Below, piece after piece: positions 8,197 to 17,075 of a DNA stretch of 64,000 nucleotides (its first letter is position 1; each line of letters opens with the position of its first letter). The notes beneath the pieces are model-generated. The model made no database searches. It was given only the letters and a program-made list of their open reading frames with translations, and was not told the DNA's origin. Location: contig CAWKAZ010000021.1 of NCBI GenBank assembly GCA_963847715.1, forward strand, positions 1-64,000, read 5' to 3'. The stretch comes from Acidiflorens sp963847715. GTDB lineage: Bacteria; Acidobacteriota; Terriglobia; Terriglobales; Acidobacteriaceae. Both the position numbers and the translations under genes were made by a program.

Positions 8197-9822
8197 TTAT
8201 TTCTTCTTAATCTTCTGGCCGGTTAGTCCGAAGATCTGCAACTGTTGGTTGCTGGCTACGAACACCAAGCCGTTTACCACCACCGGTACCAGGTTTGCGT
8301 CGCCGCCCAGATTCGGCCATGCACCCGCGGTCCCCTTAAACAGTTGCTTCATGGTACTTCCACCCGACTCCGGATCAAATGCAAACAGACGAATTTGTGG
8401 ATTGCCGGTGTTTGGCGGACGCGCCAGCGCCCAAATAATTGGACTGGCATTACCATTCGACGAAATCGTGGTGAAGAATCCCGGATCCTGTCCGCCGCCT
8501 ACCCCGGGGGACACTGCTACCTTCGTCAACGCTACCTTTGGCGAGGTTTGCACCTTCCACACTTTTACCTGCCTGCCGCCGCTAGTTACCACTCGTCCTG
8601 CTCCGTCCGAAGGAACGAAGTAGGACTGGCCACACCAGCAACCGCCTACACCGTAACTGCCAAGCACGTTATTCTTATGGGGAGAATATCCACCAAGCTT
8701 GTCTTCGTTCATCAGAAACATCGTGCCCGCCTTGCCCGCCGCCACCGCCAAATGAGGAATCGATCCGGGCTGATCCGGCAGCACGAGCACTCCGCCGGAA
8801 CCGAAATCCCCGTCCTCTTGATCCAGGATCGCCTGGTTCGCAGGGGTAAACACATCCAGCACCGTCGTGAGTGTAGAAGAGACTTTGGCCACGCTCTCCT
8901 GAATGTTGGTGACACCGTCGTAGGTGTCAGGATCAGAGTTCCCGGTCACGAACAGGATGTTGCCCGCATCGTCGGTGGCCGGCCCGTACCCAGCCATCCA
9001 AATTGATGACAGAAAGAAGAGGTTCGGGTCCGTTGCCTGCTGGTCGTTGAGCTGGTTGGATGGAAATGGTTTCAGTGATCCCGCCGTCCACCCTAACAGC
9101 CAGCCTCGAGAATAATTCGGTGCCAGATCGCAGAAACTGCCGAACCCCGCATAGATACTACCGTTCGCGAGCAATAGCGCAGGGCGTTGTCGCTGATACG
9201 TCGCGTTGAAGTTGAATGTCGTTCCATCCGTCAGCGTCTGCGACGCCTGCACCAGTTCTGCGTGGACCTTGTCGGCCAAGCTCCCAAGGTCGAGCGCGTG
9301 CAGGCGGTACGCTGGCCCGCTCGCATCTTGCGTGTAAATCATCACGTACAGAGTTTTGCTTTCCAGGTCGATGACTGGCGTCGAGTTGATCCCCACATTT
9401 GGCCCGTTGTTCGAGCATCCTAAAGGAGAAGCCACCGGCGTTCCGAAGTTCTTGCTCAGCAGTACCGTCCCGTTGTGAACATCGATGGCGAAAACCGTGT
9501 CGCCTTCCGTCGCCACATACACCACATCGTGCATGCCCTGATGCTTTCCTGCGGTTATCACCACGCCTGGCACCACCAGCGGCTGGGCGTCTACCTGGTC
9601 GTCGAGCGAAATGGTTTGCAGTAATCCAAACGAAGGGCTTCCCACGTTCGCGGTCGTCAATGTGGTCTCGTTGCGATTCCAGCCGGTCCGGTAGTTATCG
9701 TAGTGATATGTAGTGACCGACGTTTGGCAAGCGGCCAGGGGCGTACCCACGCTGAACAAAAGAAAAACAAAAGATATAACCGCGATGCAGGTGCGGCAAC
9801 GAGACTTACGATGTCCTGACAT
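8197..9822 (-). CDS. Secreted PQQ-like beta-propeller protein
   Basis: The protein has a signal peptide (hydrophobic residues about 10-30) and then repeated propeller blades with motifs such as VVYVATEGDTVFAIDV and LYVMIYT, as in PQQ-enzyme-like/BamB-like propellers. The opening TSVTTYHYDNYRTGWN is a signature of an acidobacterial secreted family. It is about 541 residues and intact, ending KIKKK. No catalytic residues of alcohol dehydrogenases are evident, so it may be a binding or structural propeller. A paralogue, badly frameshifted, lies at 54189-56374 on the same strand. Confidence 0.75.
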   Translation of the reverse strand: MSGHRKSRCRTCIAVISFVFLLFSVGTPLAACQTSVTTYHYDNYRTGWNRNETTLTTANVGSPSFGLLQTISLDDQVDAQPLVVPGVVITAGKHQGMHDVVYVATEGDTVFAIDVHNGTVLLSKNFGTPVASPLGCSNNGPNVGINSTPVIDLESKTLYVMIYTQDASGPAYRLHALDLGSLADKVHAELVQASQTLTDGTTFNFNATYQRQRPALLLANGSIYAGFGSFCDLAPNYSRGWLLGWTAGSLKPFPSNQLNDQQATDPNLFFLSSIWMAGYGPATDDAGNILFVTGNSDPDTYDGVTNIQESVAKVSSTLTTVLDVFTPANQAILDQEDGDFGSGGVLVLPDQPGSIPHLAVAAGKAGTMFLMNEDKLGGYSPHKNNVLGSYGVGGCWCGQSYFVPSDGAGRVVTSGGRQVKVWKVQTSPKVALTKVAVSPGVGGGQDPGFFTTISSNGNASPIIWALARPPNTGNPQIRLFAFDPESGGSTMKQLFKGTAGAWPNLGGDANLVPVVVNGLVFVASNQQLQIFGLTGQKIKKK

Positions 9823-10105
9823 GCTCTTAGTCCTCAGTTTTGTCTTCCAGGGGTTGCTTTCGGGGGGCCTCTATCTTGTCACATTTCGCTTCCGGTGCGC
9901 CGAAATATTGCGAACTACACCTGATCCCGATGATCTCGACTGTGTGAAACAGTTTGCATAGTAAGAAGGTAAGCGAGCGTCTTGTATCCCACGATGTATC
10001 TTGACAACCCGGAGCGATTCATCAATCCTAGGTATCCTCCCCGGAACGGCGTCGCCCGCGCCCTCAAGGCCCCATCTCAATGTTCTTGATTGCGTCAACG
10101 ATTCA

Positions 10106-11899
10106 ATGAAGAAGAGGAGCAAAGCCGCTGAGACGATGAACACGCGGCTGCGACTGAGGCGGCACGAGCGATTACGCCGCGTCCGCCTTCCTTTGGCAGC
10201 GTGCGGTCTGGCATTGGCTGTTTACTCCCGCTCTTTGTTTTGCGGCTTCATTCGCGACGACATTCCGCAGATCGTCAACAATCCCCAGGTGCAGTCGTGG
10301 CAGTACCTTGAACAGATCCTGACCTCACACCTGTGGAATCAGATGGCGTGGAACAATGCGTTTTTCTATCGGCCGCTGTTTTCGTTTTGGATGCTCGTCA
10401 TTCACACTCTCGGTGGCCTCTCGCCGTGGTTCTGGCACCTTTCCAGCATGCTGTTGCACGTGGTCTGCACTTATCTCGTCTACCAATTGGGCAGGCAACT
10501 GATCGCCAGCGACGTTGGCGCGGCCTTGTCAGCATCGCTTTTCGCTGTGCATCCCATTCACGTTGACGCAGTCACCTGGGTCTCGGCCAGTAACGAGCTT
10601 CTGTTCAGTGCCTTGTTGCTGAGTGCAATGCTGGCACTGTTGGCACCCCCGGAACGTGGCGATCGATGGCCGATCCTTCTCAGTACCGTCCTGTATTTCA
10701 CCGCCCTTCTTGCCAAAGAAACTGGTGTGACTCTGATAGTTCTCCTGGCCGCGATGGCGTGGATGCGTCTCAAGGATCATGAAAGGAGCTGGAGCAGACG
10801 TCTTTTGTCGGCAGCCAGTCCGTATCTGGCAGCGACCGGAACCTATCTGATCATCCGTTGGTCGGTATTGCACGGTTTGGGCGTCGGAAACGGTGAGCAC
10901 AGTTGGCGGACGGTTCTCTTTAGCAGCCCTTCGATCATGCTTTTTTATTTGCGAAAGCTGATTGTTCCGCTGGGCTTGAGCGGCGGCTATGTGAACCCCA
11001 TTCACTCGTCGCCAACGATAGCTTTCTGGCTCCCGTTAATAGTGATCCTCTTACTTGTTCTCTTGATGACGTGGCTGGCATTTCGCGTAAATCCAGTCTT
11101 TGGGTTTTCGGCTGCACTGATCCTGCTGCCCCTGCTGCCCGCACTCGGCGCGATCCGGCTCTACCCGCAGGGAGATATGACTCATGACCGCTACCTGTAC
11201 CTGCCGTCGGTTGGACTGTGTCTGCTGATCGGGAGTCTGGCTCCCCGCGTAATGGAGGCTTCAAGAAGCTCTAAGATTGCATTCGCTTCAGTTCTCGCCA
11301 TCGTACTAATCGCTTTTTTCTTTGGCACGTTCGCGCAACAGAAGTTCTACTCCGACGACGTTGCATTCCTGCAAAGAGAGACCGACGTGAATTCTGCGAA
11401 CGGTTTTGCCTATGCGTTGCTCGGGAACATCTACATGGACCAAGGCAGAACCGACCTGGGTCTCAGGAACTTTCGCATCGCTGCTGAACTCGCTCCGGAC
11501 GATCCCAAAATCAACCTGTTTCTGGCTCGGGGACTTTTCGCCGACCAGAAGTACCCTGAAGCGGAATCCGTCCTGAACCGCCTGATGTTAAGAAAGGATT
11601 TCGACGCGAACCGGAGAAATCGGATTCGCTTGTCGCTGGCGAACGTGGAGATCAGCATGGGCAAGCTAGACTCAGCGCTGCAATTGCTGCAGCAGGTGGG
11701 ACAAGCGGACCCGAATTTCCCCGAACTACATTGGGCGCTCGGAGTCTTGTATCAGAAGCAGGGGCAGTTCGCGCTGGCTCAGCTCCAATTTGAAAAGGAG
11801 TATCAACTGACCGGCGACGAAGCGGCACAGCGGCAATCCATGATGCTCTCCAAGCAGATGCTCTCGCGGACGCCGCCAACCGACACCTCGCATTATTAG
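10106..11899 (+). CDS. TMTC-like membrane glycosyltransferase (GT-C) with C-terminal TPRs
   Basis: The N-terminal half is a polytopic membrane domain with FIRDDIPQIVNN in the first periplasmic loop (the acidic pair expected for GT-C enzymes), FFYRPLFSFW, and AVHPIHVDAVTWVS, which is the hallmark of the TMTC/DUF1736 O-mannosyltransferase family. The C-terminal ~160 residues are TPR helices (for example FAYALLGNIYMDQGRTDLGL). It probably transfers a sugar from a lipid carrier to exported proteins. The frame opens at TTG 10001; ATG 10106 or ATG 10136 is more likely because the earlier residues look non-coding. Confidence 0.75.
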   Translation: MKKRSKAAETMNTRLRLRRHERLRRVRLPLAACGLALAVYSRSLFCGFIRDDIPQIVNNPQVQSWQYLEQILTSHLWNQMAWNNAFFYRPLFSFWMLVIHTLGGLSPWFWHLSSMLLHVVCTYLVYQLGRQLIASDVGAALSASLFAVHPIHVDAVTWVSASNELLFSALLLSAMLALLAPPERGDRWPILLSTVLYFTALLAKETGVTLIVLLAAMAWMRLKDHERSWSRRLLSAASPYLAATGTYLIIRWSVLHGLGVGNGEHSWRTVLFSSPSIMLFYLRKLIVPLGLSGGYVNPIHSSPTIAFWLPLIVILLLVLLMTWLAFRVNPVFGFSAALILLPLLPALGAIRLYPQGDMTHDRYLYLPSVGLCLLIGSLAPRVMEASRSSKIAFASVLAIVLIAFFFGTFAQQKFYSDDVAFLQRETDVNSANGFAYALLGNIYMDQGRTDLGLRNFRIAAELAPDDPKINLFLARGLFADQKYPEAESVLNRLMLRKDFDANRRNRIRLSLANVEISMGKLDSALQLLQQVGQADPNFPELHWALGVLYQKQGQFALAQLQFEKEYQLTGDEAAQRQSMMLSKQMLSRTPPTDTSHY

Positions 11900-12278
11900 T
11901 CCGTATCGTCGGATACTTAAGTTTCTTGCGGTAATGGATTTTGGCGACGCCACTTTCAGGAATTAGGACATCGCCCCCGGTGTTTCCGCGCAATGCGCGC
12001 GAGTGTACCCTTGTATGTACCGCGATGCACTAACGGCACATTGACCGCGTCGCACTCCGAACGTAGATTGCCAACAACACTTTTCACATCTCCCCGGTTC
12101 TAGCGGATACATTCACCTCGGCCCCTCAAGCCGAGCCCGTAATTCTGCTCGCACGAGCAGGACGACGTCAGCTATCGCAGGCCTTGCCTGCGATCGAGTG
12201 GTTCAAGTACGACGCCCTCGTCTCTCAACAAACCGGCAGCAGTCGTAGTGTGTCTGGCCAACCTAAGGAGTGTTCACC
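11900..12278. other. Long intergenic region with three consecutive hairpins upstream of the di-heme gene
   Basis: No ORF here looks real. Three short perfect hairpins follow one another: 12117-12135 (CTCGGC/GCCGAG), 12145-12160 (CTGCTCG/CGAGCAG) and 12174-12194 (ATCGCAGGC/GCCTGCGAT). They lie 85-160 bases before the start at 12279 and could form a structured leader RNA. They match no riboswitch class I know. Confidence 0.4.
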
Positions 12279-13460
12279 ATGGAGAGATTGAACCGAAGTA
12301 GTGTAGTTTTGCTTCTCAGCCTTTGCATTTCGATCGGAGCGTGGGCCCAGAAAGATACTGGCCCGCGGCCAGGTCCCGCTGGAGGGGGCGGCCCTTACCC
12401 CACCCTCAATGCCAACGAACAGAATTTCTTTAGCCAGGCATTTTTGCGCTTCCAGGAAGTGAACTCCGTGTCGGGAGCCATTGAACCTGGAAATGGTCTG
12501 GGGCCGACATTCAACGGGAATAGCTGCGCGATGTGCCATGCGCAACCGACCATCGGCGGTTCTGGCCCCGGCCTGACTAGCCCCCAGAACCCAGTTCCGA
12601 ACCCTCAGGTGGCGCTTGCCAAACTTGACGGAGCAACCAACACCGTTCCATCGTTTATTACTGCCAGCGGACCGATACGTGAGGCACGTTTCATCCGTAA
12701 TCCTGATGGCTCGCTCGATGGCGGCGTGCATGGCTTGTATACGATTGCGGGCCGTTCGGATGCTCCAGGCTGCAGTCTGGCGCAACCGGATTTTGCCCAC
12801 GAGCTTGCCGCCAACAATGTGATTTTCCGCATTCCCACCCCGCTCTTCGGGCTGGGACTAGTGGAGAACACGCCAGACGCTGCGCTCCAAGCTAACCTGG
12901 ATGCCACACAAGCTGCCCGGTCCCAGGTTGGGATCGGAGGCCGTTTCAATACGAACGGCAACGACGGAACGATCACCCGCTTCGGCTGGAAAGCGCAGAA
13001 CAAATCGCTGCTGGTTTTCGCGGGTGAAGCTTACAACGTGGAGCAGGGCGTCTCGACAGAACTCTTTCCCAATGAACGCAGTGCAGTGCCGGGTTGTGTC
13101 TTCAACTCAACGCCGGAGGATTCCAGCAACATTCTGAACGGCAATTCGGCGAGTTCAAATTTCGGCACGCCCATCGGCACGGTGTCGGAGATGCTCGCGG
13201 ATTTCGAGAATTTCGCCGCGTTCATGCGGCTCTCAGCGCCCGCAGCGCCCGCGCCCTCCACCACATCCACGCAGAACGGTGCCGACCCTGTTCAGCAAAG
13301 TTGGCTGCGCCCTGTGCCACTCACCGTCGCTAACCGCCGCGTCGTCGGTCTTCACCGGCATGGGAGGAGTGACTTACCAGCCGTACTCCGACTTCGCGCT
13401 CCACCATATGGGGCCTGGGTTGGCGGACGGCATCCATCAAGGAACAGCAGGGCCAGATGA
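12279..13460 (+). CDS. Di-heme oxidoreductase (DHOR/putative peroxidase family), N-terminal part of a frameshifted gene
   Basis: ATG 12279 is preceded by AAGGAG at an eight-base spacing. A signal peptide (ending GAWAQ) targets the protein to the periplasm. The first heme site is CAMCH (about residue 88), in the context NGNSCAMCHAQPTIGG typical of the DHOR family (PF06537). Reading is good to about residue 335 (ADFENFAAFMRLSAP), after which this frame becomes non-homologous. The second heme motif is in the next frame (13279-13719). Removing one C from the CCC run at 13286-13288 restores NGADLFSKVGCALCH. Likely role: periplasmic electron transfer or peroxide/organic oxidation. Confidence 0.75.
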   Translation: MERLNRSSVVLLLSLCISIGAWAQKDTGPRPGPAGGGGPYPTLNANEQNFFSQAFLRFQEVNSVSGAIEPGNGLGPTFNGNSCAMCHAQPTIGGSGPGLTSPQNPVPNPQVALAKLDGATNTVPSFITASGPIREARFIRNPDGSLDGGVHGLYTIAGRSDAPGCSLAQPDFAHELAANNVIFRIPTPLFGLGLVENTPDAALQANLDATQAARSQVGIGGRFNTNGNDGTITRFGWKAQNKSLLVFAGEAYNVEQGVSTELFPNERSAVPGCVFNSTPEDSSNILNGNSASSNFGTPIGTVSEMLADFENFAAFMRLSAPAAPAPSTTSTQNGADPVQQSWLRPVPLTVANRRVVGLHRHGRSDLPAVLRLRAPPYGAWVGGRHPSRNSRAR

Positions 13461-13719
13461 ATTCCGCACCGCTCCGTTATGGGGCGTGGGACAGCGTCTG
13501 TTCTTTCTGCACGACGGGCGCACTTCTGATCTGCTGCAGGCAGTCACCGACCACAGTAGTTCTGAACACGGTGGCTCTGGAAGCGATTGTCGAGGTCTAA
13601 ACATTGGCCGGTTCGACCAGCAGAATTGTCGTTCGGAAGCGGATGGCGTGATCCGTAACTTCAAACTGCTCAGCCCGTCGCAGATTCAGGACATCCTGAA
13701 CTTTCTGCGCTCGCTGTAA
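13279..13719 (+). CDS. C-terminal part of the di-heme oxidoreductase, carrying the second heme site
   Basis: This frame carries CALCHSPSL (second CxxCH), then GLADGIHQG, FRTAPLWGVGQRLFFLHDGR and the C-terminal helix DILNFLRSL, the standard DHOR ending. It overlaps the upstream frame by 180 bases and has no ribosome binding site of its own, so it is the displaced 3' end of the gene starting at 12279 rather than a separate gene. A single inserted base explains the split. Confidence 0.7.
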   Translation: MPTLFSKVGCALCHSPSLTAASSVFTGMGGVTYQPYSDFALHHMGPGLADGIHQGTAGPDEFRTAPLWGVGQRLFFLHDGRTSDLLQAVTDHSSSEHGGSGSDCRGLNIGRFDQQNCRSEADGVIRNFKLLSPSQIQDILNFLRSL

Positions 13720-13788
13720 ACCTGCGGCTAGGGAGCACGCAGCTCCCCGGCCCAATCTTGCACTTCAGCAGGGGGGAGATTAACGGAT

Positions 13789-14754
13789 CTACTTTTTTCC
13801 GGGCGGGTGATGCTTTTTCCAGTCGGCACCGTCGCGCCCGCCGTGCTGCGCAATCTGCGTCAGGATGAGTTCGGCGGCCAGGCGACGCTTGGTAAGGTGG
13901 GCGGCGATTCTCTGTTTCGCCTTTTTCGGTGGAACTTTCGGATCCAGAAACACCAGCACTGACGGCCCCGCGCCGCTGAGGGCCGCGCCCAGGATGCCGC
14001 CTTCTCCCGTGAGTTCCTTGAGCGCGGGCAGCAGCGGGGAGAGCGGCGCTCGATACGGCTGGTGAATGCGGTCCTCGAGCGCGGACGACAGGAGATCGGA
14101 ACGGTCCTGCGTGAAAGCCGCCAGCAGAAGCATCGAGTTTTGAATGTTGGTCACGGCGTCGGCGCGCGAATACTGAAACGGCAGCACGCGGCGCGCTTGC
14201 TCGGTTGACATCGCACTCTCGGGAACTGCCAAAAGGAGCGGCCACTTCCCTTTCGGCTTCACTTCAACCACCTGCGCCTGGACCTGATTGGCCATGCGCG
14301 CCACCGTCAATGCGCCCATCCAGCACGCGGAGGCATTGTCGGGATGATGTTCGCGCATGGAAGCCTCGCCGACGATGCGGTCATTCTTCCAGCGCAGATG
14401 TCCAAAATGTACCGCCAGCGCAATTCCAGCTAGACGAGCTGCCGCCGACGATCCGCATCCTTTGCCGATAGGAATTTCATTCTCAATGTGAATGCGCAGC
14501 GGTGCAATCTTCCGATTCTCCGATTCGAGCACCTCACAATATGTCGTAACGATGAGGTGGTTCTCCATGCGTCCACAGATGTGCGCGTCGCGGCCTTCCG
14601 CAGTGACGAAGAAGTCTGGCGCGCGCTCGGCGCGCAGGCGAAGATGAAAGTCCAGGGCAAGGGCCGCGGCGTCAAACGCAGGGCCCAGGTTGGCGGAAGT
14701 CGCCGGAAGCGACAGGCGCAACGACCGGTCTAACGAAGTGGGACGAGAAGGCAT
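13789..14754 (-). CDS. thrB: Homoserine kinase
   Basis: GHMP-kinase family protein of about 321 residues. It opens with LPATSANLGPAFD, the substrate-side motif of homoserine kinases, and carries the ATP-binding loop PIGKGCGSSAAA near residue 95 (Cys replaces the common Leu). The C-terminal glycine-rich motif is GAALSGAGPSVLVF. It phosphorylates L-homoserine in the cytosol, one step before threonine synthase, whose gene lies just upstream on the same strand (gap about 208 bases containing repeat B1). The last ~30 residues are Lys/His-rich and variable. Confidence 0.9.
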   Translation of the reverse strand: MPSRPTSLDRSLRLSLPATSANLGPAFDAAALALDFHLRLRAERAPDFFVTAEGRDAHICGRMENHLIVTTYCEVLESENRKIAPLRIHIENEIPIGKGCGSSAAARLAGIALAVHFGHLRWKNDRIVGEASMREHHPDNASACWMGALTVARMANQVQAQVVEVKPKGKWPLLLAVPESAMSTEQARRVLPFQYSRADAVTNIQNSMLLLAAFTQDRSDLLSSALEDRIHQPYRAPLSPLLPALKELTGEGGILGAALSGAGPSVLVFLDPKVPPKKAKQRIAAHLTKRRLAAELILTQIAQHGGRDGADWKKHHPPGKK

Positions 14755-14764
14755 AGTTTAAAAA

Positions 14765-14832
14765 CAGTTCTCAGCCCTCAGTTCTCAGGAACCCCGTTCT
14801 GCTGCAGAACTGAGGGCTGGGAACCGAGAACT
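14765..14832. repeat. Dispersed palindromic repeat, CAGTTCTCAG type (copy B1)
   Basis: The left arm at 14765-14789 (CAGTTCTCAGCCCTCAG) and the right arm at about 14805-14832 form a long imperfect inverted repeat in the thrC-thrB gap. Other copies in the window are at 18052-18083, 19261-19300, 29222-29256, 30361-30438 and 61109-61267. Confidence 0.7.
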
Positions 14833-14962
14833 TTACTCGGCCGCCGGGAGCCGGTCGAAACAATAGAAATGAAAGGCTTTAGCCAGATCGGCCTGACCAG
14901 AATCCCCCACAGTCGGCACGGACAATCGAACTGTGTTTTATACACGAATTTGGGGCGGACTG

Positions 14963-16324
14963 CTACGAATTTCTCTCGGCCGCATCGAGGGCAGAAATGA
15001 CCGCCCCTAGATCGGCATCGAGCACAAGCGGCGCCCGCTGAAGAGATTTCGTTCGGGCAGCCTCAGTTTCATTGGGTGTTCCAGCAAACAGATCGCCGCG
15101 ATGAAACTTGATGGTGAAATCGGGATCTTTCAGCAGATGCCCGGTTAGAATCAAGACGACCAACTCTCCCGGCTGAACGAATCCGCTCCGACACAGCTTT
15201 CTCAGTCCGGCCAAGGTAACCGCAGAGGCCGGTTCGCAGCCGATGCCGTCGGCGCCGATCTCCGCTTTGGCGGCGGCAATTTCAACTTCGGTCACCTGCT
15301 CGACCGCGCCGCCCGTCTGCTGCAGCACCCGCAGCGCCTTTTTCCACGAGGCCGGATTGCCAATCCGTATCGCAGTCGCGAGCGTGTCGGCCGTCATGGC
15401 TTCGAGTTTCTTCCCGCCGAACTCGTGCACACTGCGATAAAACGGATTCGCTCCCTGCGCCTGAATGATGGAAAGTTTCGGCAGTCGCGTGATCAATCTC
15501 AGCTGCTGCATTTCGATAAGCGCCTTGCCGATCGCGGAACTGTTCCCGAGATTCCCTCCCGGCACAATAATGTGGTCGGGCGGTTCCCACCCAAGCTGCT
15601 CCATTAGTTCTATGGCCAGCGTCTTCTGACCTTCGATCCGATACGGATTCACCGAGTTGAGTAGGTAGACGGGTTTGTGACGAACAAGTTCATTCAGAAT
15701 GCGGACGCATCCATCGAAATCGGTGCGCAGTTGGCAAGTGAGCGCTCCGTAGTCGAGCGATTGCGAAAGCTTGCCCCAGGAAATCTTTCCATCCGGAATC
15801 AGCACCAGGCTATGCATGTTGCCGCGTGCGGCATATGCCGCCATCGACGCTGATGTGTTCCCGGTGGAAGCACAGGCAACCCAGCGAAAACCTCCCTGGT
15901 GCGCTGACGAGGCGGCGAAGGTCATGCCGGTGTCTTTGAACGAGGCCGTTGGGTTCATGCCCTGGTGCTTGGCGCGGAGATTCTCGACGCCAGTCAAGCC
16001 GGCGCAACGCGGCAAGGGGTAGAGCGGGGTATTCCCTTCGTGGAGCGTGATGGCGTGTTCCGCCGGAATGTGCGGCAGAAGTTCGCGAAAGCGCCAAACT
16101 CCGCTCTCGTCAAGGGCGTCGCGTGACGTCCGGCGATTGAGCCATAGGGACTTCAGTTCAGTTGGGTCGAGCGATATTTGGCCTGAAGTCCACGCGGGGA
16201 AAATAAATTCCAGCAAGTCGCCACAAGTAGTGCAACGAAAATCCTGGGCTGCGGACTCGGGAGTGGCGCCGCATTCGATGCAGCGTAAGCGGGAGACTGT
16301 CTCGGCGGTTTGAGTCTTCGACAA
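14963..16324 (-). CDS. thrC: Threonine synthase
   Basis: The 453-residue PLP fold-type II enzyme converts O-phosphohomoserine to threonine. An N-terminal zinc-ribbon-like segment (CIECG, then CTTCG, residues about 15-37) precedes the catalytic domain. The PLP lysine is in NPTASFKDTGM, and the phosphate-binding loop appears as ACASTGNTSAS and GGNLGNSSAIG. It is followed by thrB on the same strand. The 208-base gap with a palindromic repeat may modulate thrB expression or act as a processing site. Confidence 0.92.
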   Translation of the reverse strand: MSKTQTAETVSRLRCIECGATPESAAQDFRCTTCGDLLEFIFPAWTSGQISLDPTELKSLWLNRRTSRDALDESGVWRFRELLPHIPAEHAITLHEGNTPLYPLPRCAGLTGVENLRAKHQGMNPTASFKDTGMTFAASSAHQGGFRWVACASTGNTSASMAAYAARGNMHSLVLIPDGKISWGKLSQSLDYGALTCQLRTDFDGCVRILNELVRHKPVYLLNSVNPYRIEGQKTLAIELMEQLGWEPPDHIIVPGGNLGNSSAIGKALIEMQQLRLITRLPKLSIIQAQGANPFYRSVHEFGGKKLEAMTADTLATAIRIGNPASWKKALRVLQQTGGAVEQVTEVEIAAAKAEIGADGIGCEPASAVTLAGLRKLCRSGFVQPGELVVLILTGHLLKDPDFTIKFHRGDLFAGTPNETEAARTKSLQRAPLVLDADLGAVISALDAAERNS

Positions 16325-16433
16325 AGGTTCTGATCCGGTTGGGGGCGGCGATGGATCACTTGCCCATTGACATGATACGGCACAGCTACCTTGGCACGGA
16401 TTGGATTAGTAACTGGACTCTCGCACGCTGCTT

Positions 16434-16459
16434 CGCGGGCGGGGGCGCCCGCGCCACAC
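16434..16459. repeat. GC-rich hairpin repeat (copy C1)
   Basis: CGCGGGC and GCCCGCG arms followed by CCACAC lie just past the 3' end of the cupin gene. The end GCGCCACAC is shared with copies at 32046-32136 and 57148-57200, which marks it as a dispersed element. Confidence 0.5.
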
Positions 16460-16464
16460 GGGCA

Positions 16465-16941
16465 CTAGCGCAGGTAGGCGTTCGTTTTGTTCATCCAGTC
16501 GGCCCTTGGTGGATTGAAGACGTCGAAGTCGATCGTGTCTTCGAGCGCTTCGGCCCAGTGCGGCATGTTTGGCGGAATGGTCAACAGTTCTCCCGAGTGC
16601 ACGACGATTTCTTTGCCATCAATCGAGAATTTCAGTGCTCCTTCAAGGACGAATGTGATCTGTTCGTTAGGATGGCTGTGCTCGGGCACAATGCATCCTT
16701 TTTTAAGCAGTACGCGGGCGAGCATGATGTTTTGCCCGACGACGAAGTGCAGGCCGAGCAGAGGATTCAGGCTGTCGACCGCGATCGAATTCCACGAGGT
16801 GTGGCGCAATTCGGCCTTGCGCGGCTCACCTTTTGCCACCGTGTTGGCGAGGGCAACATGGCTCGCATGTTTCTTGGTTATGGACTTCGCTACAGCTTTT
16901 GATCTTTTCCGGTCAGCAGTCGTTGGTTTCAGTTCTTTCAT
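16465..16941 (-). CDS. Cupin domain protein
   Basis: A basic N-terminal ~30 residues precede a single cupin barrel. Motif 1 (PEHSHPNEQITFVLEG) has two His and a Glu for metal binding; motif 2 (GELLTIPPNMPHWAEA) supplies the third His. It is similar in style to KdgF-like small cupins, but the substrate is not apparent. It is a single gene, divergent from ilvE, which starts about 135 bases away on the other strand. Confidence 0.75.
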   Translation of the reverse strand: MKELKPTTADRKRSKAVAKSITKKHASHVALANTVAKGEPRKAELRHTSWNSIAVDSLNPLLGLHFVVGQNIMLARVLLKKGCIVPEHSHPNEQITFVLEGALKFSIDGKEIVVHSGELLTIPPNMPHWAEALEDTIDFDVFNPPRADWMNKTNAYLR

Positions 16942-17075
16942 ATCACGAGCTCGGCTATAGGATTCAGCAACAATCGCACGACCTAGTCTACAAGAATGCG
17001 CATATCGATTCGCCAGTCTTGCCGCGACCCTCCCAGGCAGGTAGTCTAAAATTGTTCGTCTGTGTGAGGAGAGTT

